A stretch of 64,000 nt of DNA from Trema orientale (taxonomy: Eukaryota; Streptophyta; Magnoliopsida; Rosales; Cannabaceae), in NCBI GenBank assembly GCA_002914845.1, contig JXTC01000194.1:101578-165577 (forward strand), given 5' to 3'. A program made the position numbers and the translations under genes. The notes beneath the pieces were generated by a model, which saw nothing but the letters and a program-made list of their open reading frames with translations, searched no databases and was not told the DNA's origin. This document shows positions 58,618 to 64,000 of this stretch, in pieces; within the stretch, counting starts at the first letter, position 1; each line of letters begins with the position of its first letter.

Positions 58618-59741
58618 GGCAGAATGAAGAAAGAAATGAGAGAGAGGAGCGTCAAGCGTGTAGACTCTGTAGATGTGGGGGTTTAGGTGGTTTGGGTCAA
58701 TGAAAGAGAAGGGGGTTTATATACAGGGTTTCTGGGTAACGGTTAGATTTTTCAAATTCAAATTTAGTTTTCAGGAATGAAGAGTGGTTTGAGGTCCAGC
58801 CCGAGTTTTTCCCCTTATTGGGCTTAAATTTGACCGTTGCAGAAATTGGGCGCACGGATTCTTACGGTATGGATTAGGCAATTTAAAATCTGAGAAGTTT
58901 CTGTTTTTTTTTTTTTTTTCGGATGAGAAAAAATGTATTTTCTGTAACTTATATTCCTTTTGCAGCTGTACCCCCACCCAAAAATAAATATATGTATATA
59001 TATATATATCACAAGCAGAGGAAATGCTTGGATTGGAAGGGAACAGATAATGCATTTGTTTTTGGGATAAAAAGATATTGCATCTTATGATCTTCAAACA
59101 AAAAAGCTTATGGCATAATATGGCTTTATGTTGACTAATTTAAGAATCTGGTCAGAAAAATGTGCTAGAAAATTGAATTTAAAGAAAAGGAAGAAAATGA
59201 ACTAGTTTTGATTTCATTCTTGAGATAAAAAAAAAAAAAAAGAAAAAAAAAGTAAATTAAACTTATATGGTTTGCAAATAAGAAGTGAGAACAAAAAAAA
59301 AATCAAAATAACTCGAATTTTTTATTATTGAGGTCTTAATTCGCCCGTCCAAGCATGTGAAAATCAACAGCTTACAAGCCTCCATGGCCATCTAAGAAGA
59401 AAGAGCATGTAAATAAAGATCAAAATCAAAGTCTACAACAAATAACTATGGCTGAGGTTTTTAATTAACAATGTTACTCTTTTGACCTTCATTCATAATC
59501 TTCTTCTATTCTTTATACCATAAAATGATGAAGTCAAATACAGGCCAATTTTGATACCTAGACTCCTAGTACAGTTGCACTCGCGGGAAGGATGGTCTGG
59601 CAATGGCATGTATGGCCATAAACGACTGACGATTTACTATGTCAAAAACTTTGCAAGAGTAACCCTTTACAAGAACCCAATGTGCACTTCACAACTCTAC
59701 AAGGAGAAGAGAAATTTTAAGGCATCAAACTGGCTGATTGC
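58618..59741. other. HMG-box gene promoter side and TBL 3' flank
   Basis: Near the HMG-box start lies an untranslated leader, with TATATACAGGG (58718-58728) as a weak TATA candidate. A TA microsatellite is at 58989-59009, and A runs near 59227-59250. No gene seen. Confidence 0.45.
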
Positions 59742-62700
59742 TTAGCTATTTACCACCATTTCCATTATTACGTCATTCCAAGAATCAATCGGCCCCGGTA
59801 AGCACCAATGCAGACAATCATTCTGAACTTTTGCATTTCTGTCCCGTGCAAATGGATGATACTCTCTGTAAATGCCCGGATGCCCATCAGGCCTCAACAA
59901 CGAAAGTGGGTTAACGTCGAGGAGCTTCAGATTCACCCCATTGGTGGATGCCTTTTCTGTCACGTTCTTAAATTCTTCTAGCTCGATATCATGCAGAATC
60001 TTGTGTACACTCTTCAGCTGAACCTCACCTTCTTTAGCTGGGACTTTTCTCTTGCAAGTCCCGCCACTAGACCACTCCCCGTTCTCAAAATGATCTGGTG
60101 TAGAAGTTCTGAAAAGAATTAAGCCTTTGTGATTAGATGTTGCTATGAAGTTCATCACTTGTCTCAGTGCTTTGCGATATGCGAAATCAAACCCCAACTC
60201 CTTCAGTTTCCTTTTAGGACAGTAATGGCATCCCACCACTTCGTTGTTCTCGTAGTAGACTGAAGATTTGAGAAACCATTTCCCGGTAGAAATTATCATG
60301 TAATCTAATTTCTGGTAAAGATTTGTCCATTGCTTATCAAGTTTGTCAAGATGCAGCTGAACTTCAGATGTTGAAACGCCATTGTAATCTTCAAATATAG
60401 TAGCTTTTACAAGGAAAGGGGAAAAGATAACTGAGATAGTCAAATTGTATGTTGGGAAGTGCCATCGTCTGGACTTATACTCCTTGTCATGGTAGACTTC
60501 AGTGGGTTTTTCCACCTGAAAGACAAAGTAGATACTTTAAATAATCTATTTGAAAAGGTCCAGAATTCAGGATAGACAACACATGATCCAATCATCGTGT
60601 TGACAGACAAAAACCATCCACCATGATGACAAACAGCTTTTATTGTGAACCTTACTTGTCATTGCTATAAGAGATCAGAAAACAAATGCAGGGTCCAATA
60701 AGAAGATCAAACATACTTCCATCTTATTCAAAAGATTAGGAACCAAAAAAGAAACTGAAAACAAATTCACCATTTTTCATCAATTTGAAAAATGAGAAAA
60801 AAAAAATAATAATTGGAAACTTGAATACCCTTTAACCACTAAAAGAAAAGGCAATATTTTCCAAATTAAAGCCAGTCATAACCCCTGAAAATTCAGTGCG
60901 AGATCTCAACATGCACAATTCTGAGAATTTTAACAAAACACAGAGGCTGAACAAATCAAGAGTCGAAAAGTAAACAATATAGGCCGAACAAATCAACTGT
61001 TGAAATAGGGACATTACATAAACCATCAACAAAATAGTAGCTGTCAAACGTAAGCATCATTTTAAGTGATAGATTTCATAAAAACACAGATACTGACTAT
61101 TAAATGAAAGACTGCAAAGGATAAGAGATAGAATTTAGTTCAAAATCTTCTTAAGAGACAATGACTTATCCAATGATTTAGAATGCCATGAAGGAAAGAG
61201 GAGGGCCCTATTGAGCGTGTTAGTTGTCATAGCAGTTACCCTCTCCATCGTTAAGATTCATAATGAATGAACAAATGCTTTAACACATCTCATCACAAGC
61301 AGGCTACACAACATACCCCTGGGCAGTCTAAAAACCAATAGATGTAGAAGTCAAAAACAAACTGAGCTTATAAACATCTATGGGGAATGATTTAGGACTT
61401 CAGCAAGTGTTTCACGATCCAAACTACCTCAAAATTACAGGTAAAAACACAACTTGAAAGCCAATTTGAAAAGATCGCAAAAGAAGGTAACAACTTCTAC
61501 GGTGGATAAAACTGCTCTGACCATTTTGGGAAGCAAAATTCAACAAGTTGTAAATTGTAGTGGCAAACAAAGCACACCAAATCTTACAAAAAGCATACAG
61601 AGAAAACAAGAAAAACTGACTAGCTAGGTTGCCATTCAATCATCCAAATTTCAAACATATACCGTTGATAGCATGCAGAGCAATGACTGCACATGGTTCC
61701 GCGATATTGAATCACCTATCAGTGCCCATGATTTGTTCCTCATCATCTCAAGAAATCTTTCCGAATCAAACCGTGGTAAGTCACAACCTCGAGGATTCCA
61801 CCTCCAATATAAATACCCAGTATCAGGCCTACCATTCCTCATGCAGTTCTGATGACCTTCGATAAAAGGACAGCTCTTATTTGTATAAATAGGACCTGAA
61901 GGGTTTGGAAGCCAGTCTCCGGTAAAAAGATCACACTTTTCTGCATCAGAAAGATAGCATTAATTTTACAAGGGGAACTCGAGTAAAAATTACGGTAGAT
62001 CAATCAAATCAACTGTTGTTATTGAAATCAGTAACACACCCATTAATTTTTTCCTAAGTTTGATTAAAAAAGTCCAAAGCACGACAACTCCCATTATCGT
62101 TTTCATCATTCAACTCTAATCGCAATTGGATCTCAGCCAAAACTCAATTCGTAACCAGATAGGAACACTTTTCAAGGTAGGATTTAACTTCCTCACAAAC
62201 TCAATTGAATTAACAGCTGTTATCATAATCAACAAAGCACCCATTAAACGTTCCATGATTTTGATTGAGAAAAGCTAAAGCATGCCAAATCCCATTGTTA
62301 TTCTCACCATTTACCATTAATGGGCAACTAGATTTTAGTCAGTCTACCCTCAATTCATAATTGGATACGATCACTTTTTGAACTAGGATTACCTTCCTCG
62401 CAAACTCAATCAAATTAACAGTTGTTATCGTAATCAACAAAGCACCCACGGAAAGTTCCATAATTTTGATCAAGAAAATCTAAAGCATGCCAAACTTCAT
62501 TATAATTTTCATCATTCAACATTAATGACAATCAGATCTCAATCAGCCTGAACTCAATCCATAACTGGATAGGCACACTTTTTGAACTGGGATCACCTGT
62601 TTGAGGAATCTGTTCTTCTCTAAACTCAATCTAATTAACACTTGTTATCTAATCAACAAAGCACCCACTAAAAGTTGCATAATTTAGATTAAGAAAAGCT

Positions 62701-63046
62701 AAAGCAAGACAAAACCCAATATTACTTTCATCATTCACCATCAATGGCAACTAGATCTCACTCAATCTAAACTCAATTCATAACCAGATATGCACACATT
62801 TTGAACTAAGGATTTACCTGTTCGAGGAATCTGTTCTTCATTTTCTTCAGCTTCTAGAGAAGCCGGTGGTTCAAAAGCCACAGTTTTCTGAGTTTCGGGA
62901 AAAGGGGTTTCAACTGGGGAAGAAATATCGGTGGAGCGAACAAGGAGGAGACGAAAAGCAAGACCCATTAACAGTACGGCCACCGCGAACTTAACCAGCA
63001 TGCTTTTGTGCCTCTGGGGAAGCCATAGCTTCCAGTTCAACTTCAT
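59742..63046 (-). CDS. TBL: TBL (trichome birefringence-like) polysaccharide O-acetyltransferase
   Basis: Three exons in transcript order: 62818-63046, 61663-61940, 59742-60515, giving 426 residues. A single membrane anchor near residues 15-36 ([20 protein letters not shown]) marks a type II Golgi protein. A stem with Pro/Glu residues precedes the TBL domain ([19 protein letters not shown]), then [19 protein letters not shown] sequence. The catalytic GDS motif is [15 protein letters not shown] (Ser154), and the C-terminal [10 protein letters not shown] supplies the DxxH motif (Asp402, His405). TBL/DUF231 enzymes acetylate xylan, xyloglucan, pectin or mannan. The sequence looks closest, from memory, to the TBL23-26 group (mannan acetyltransferases), but this subclass is tentative. 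Intron 1 contains a four-copy tandem array (62011-62838) that includes exon 1's splice-donor end. Confidence 0.92.
62011..62838. repeat. Four-copy tandem array (about 201-220 bp) across TBL intron 1
   Basis: On the plus strand, copies begin AACWSTTGTTAT-like at 62011, 62212, 62417 and 62637. Shared phrases include AATCAACAAAGCACCCA, AAAGC(A/T)(T/A)GCCAAA and CATCATTCA(A/C)CATTAATGGCAA. The last copy includes the final 21 coding bases of exon 1 and its donor. The copy ending near 62620 also carries a recognisable GGAATCTGTTCTTC and a GTGATC in donor position, so the duplicated unit contains the splice site. Confidence 0.85.
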
Positions 63047-63080
63047 CTTCTTTCCCAGTACTGCTTTTCACTCTTCACAG

Positions 63081-63100
63081 TCTCTCTCTCTCTCTCTCTC
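63081..63100. repeat. (TC)10 microsatellite in TBL leader
   Basis: TC/GA run 35-55 bp upstream of the TBL ATG at 63046; GA on the coding strand. Confidence 0.9.
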
Positions 63101-63513
63101 AAAATGAAATCAATGTCTTTGGACTTCTTCTTTAGCTGATTACTCGAAGTGGGTCTTCTTCAGCCAAAACGTCCAAAAATCCAAATAATTTCCCAAAAAT
63201 AATAAAAAAAATATAGGAATAAAGGAGTTTTTTCCTTTTCTTTTTTTAAAAAATTAATATTAATTAATATAAGATTGGATCACAGTGACCGACATTGCTA
63301 GGACTGAAGGCTAAGACTGTCACTGCCTCGATGAATGTTGATGCCCTGACAAATTCTTTCCGGTATATTTAGCAAAGTTTTTGTTGGAGCGGAGTGGCCA
63401 AAATGAAATGAATAACTGATTTTCTTTTTCCAAAATTTAAAAAAAAAAATTGTTTAAAATTTCTCAAATTGACGTAAATGCTTCTTTAAATTTCACATTA
63501 TAATCAGTAATTA
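63101..63513. other. TBL promoter side
   Basis: AT-rich, no other gene. A TTAATATTAATTAATAT stretch at 63255-63272. Confidence 0.4.
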
Positions 63514-63874
63514 ATATATGAGCAATGCTATGGGCACCACGGGTGCCCAGCACCACAGTGATATGTCTATTTGTTACTGGATGATTTAATTAATAAATTA
63601 GGTCCCACATGGGTCCCACTTAAATTATAATTATGATTAATCAGTGACAGACTGACACATCACTATAGTACTGGAAACCAGTAATTAATATATGAGCAAT
63701 GCTATGGGCACCACGGGTGCCCAGCACCACAGTGATATGTCTGTTTGTTACTGGATGATTTAATTAATAAATTGGGTCCCACATGGGTCCCACTTAAATT
63801 ATAATTATGATTAATCAGTGACAGACTGACACATCACTATAGTACTGGACACTANACTGGTGCCTTATAGCATT
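63514..63874 (+). mobile_element. Tandemly duplicated MITE (same family as 30223-30375)
   Basis: GAGCAATGCTATGGGCACC occurs at 63530 and 63694, a 164-bp period. Each copy continues through GCCCAGCACCACAGTGATAT, ATTTAATTAATAAATT and CAGACTGACACATCACTATA. Only the second copy reaches the other TIR (GGTGCCTTATAGCATTATTC, about 63859), pairing with the left TIR. The duplication includes the left flank CAGTAATTAATATAT, so it is a segmental event that joined a truncated copy to a full one. Base 63855 is unresolved. Confidence 0.8.
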
Positions 63875-64000
63875 ATTCTTAATATATTTATAATCATATC
63901 TATTGTTTTAAATACCCGATTACTCTTAAAATTGTCTTATAATATCCACTCAGTTTACATAAATCAATTAATTTGACGTTTTAATTTTTTTTAAAGGATT

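Noticed and set aside
1..64000. Biosynthetic gene cluster linking the UGT and the reductase
   Set aside because: The two are about 9 kb apart with SEH1 between them, the reductase is broken, and no further pathway genes are present.

Overview
The window is nuclear DNA of a flowering plant, most likely a woody eudicot. The evidence is intron-split genes with GT-AG junctions, plant-only families (group III WRKY, UGT72, TBL/DUF231, three-HMG-box protein), AT-rich spacers with many homopolymer and TA runs, and a dense load of small plant transposons. I cannot name the species. Gaps or ambiguous bases lie at 16053-16217, 50257-50264, 48245, 52972 and 63855.

Layout. Positions 1-17000 hold no intact gene. 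They contain two diverged, oppositely oriented Gypsy-like LTRs (about 2673-5000 minus, about 10320-12279 plus), a decayed Copia LTR and gag (6006-7470), a tRNA-derived SINE (8023-8149), two inverted-repeat elements (8735-9367, 13797-14624) and a minisatellite (15208-15475). Positions 17400-30020 are gene-rich: a WRKY41/53-type factor (+), a small plastid-targeted membrane protein with an 18-nt microexon (-), an anthocyanidin-reductase-like gene broken by two indels (-), and nucleoporin SEH1 (-). Positions 30000-49100 are mostly repeats, with a Gypsy reverse-transcriptase relic, an intronless UGT72B-type glycosyltransferase (-), a complete hAT-like element with an 8-bp target duplication, a 159-aa unknown plant protein (-), three copies of one palindromic MITE family and a Copia-like LTR. 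Positions 49106-63046 hold three minus-strand genes: a GAT1-type amino-acid/GABA transporter, a 3xHMG-box protein and a TBL polysaccharide O-acetyltransferase. The right end carries a tandemly duplicated MITE.

The genes are unrelated single loci (defence transcription, plastid membrane, flavonoid-type reductase, nuclear pore, glucosylation, transport, mitotic chromatin, cell-wall acetylation); no biosynthetic cluster is evident. Exon limits were read by eye from GT-AG sites, reading-frame continuity and family similarity; every intact model closes in frame. The unusual content is in gene structure (microexon, repeat-driven frameshift, an intron array that copies a splice donor) and in small transposons. 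I found no convincing undescribed multi-gene system.
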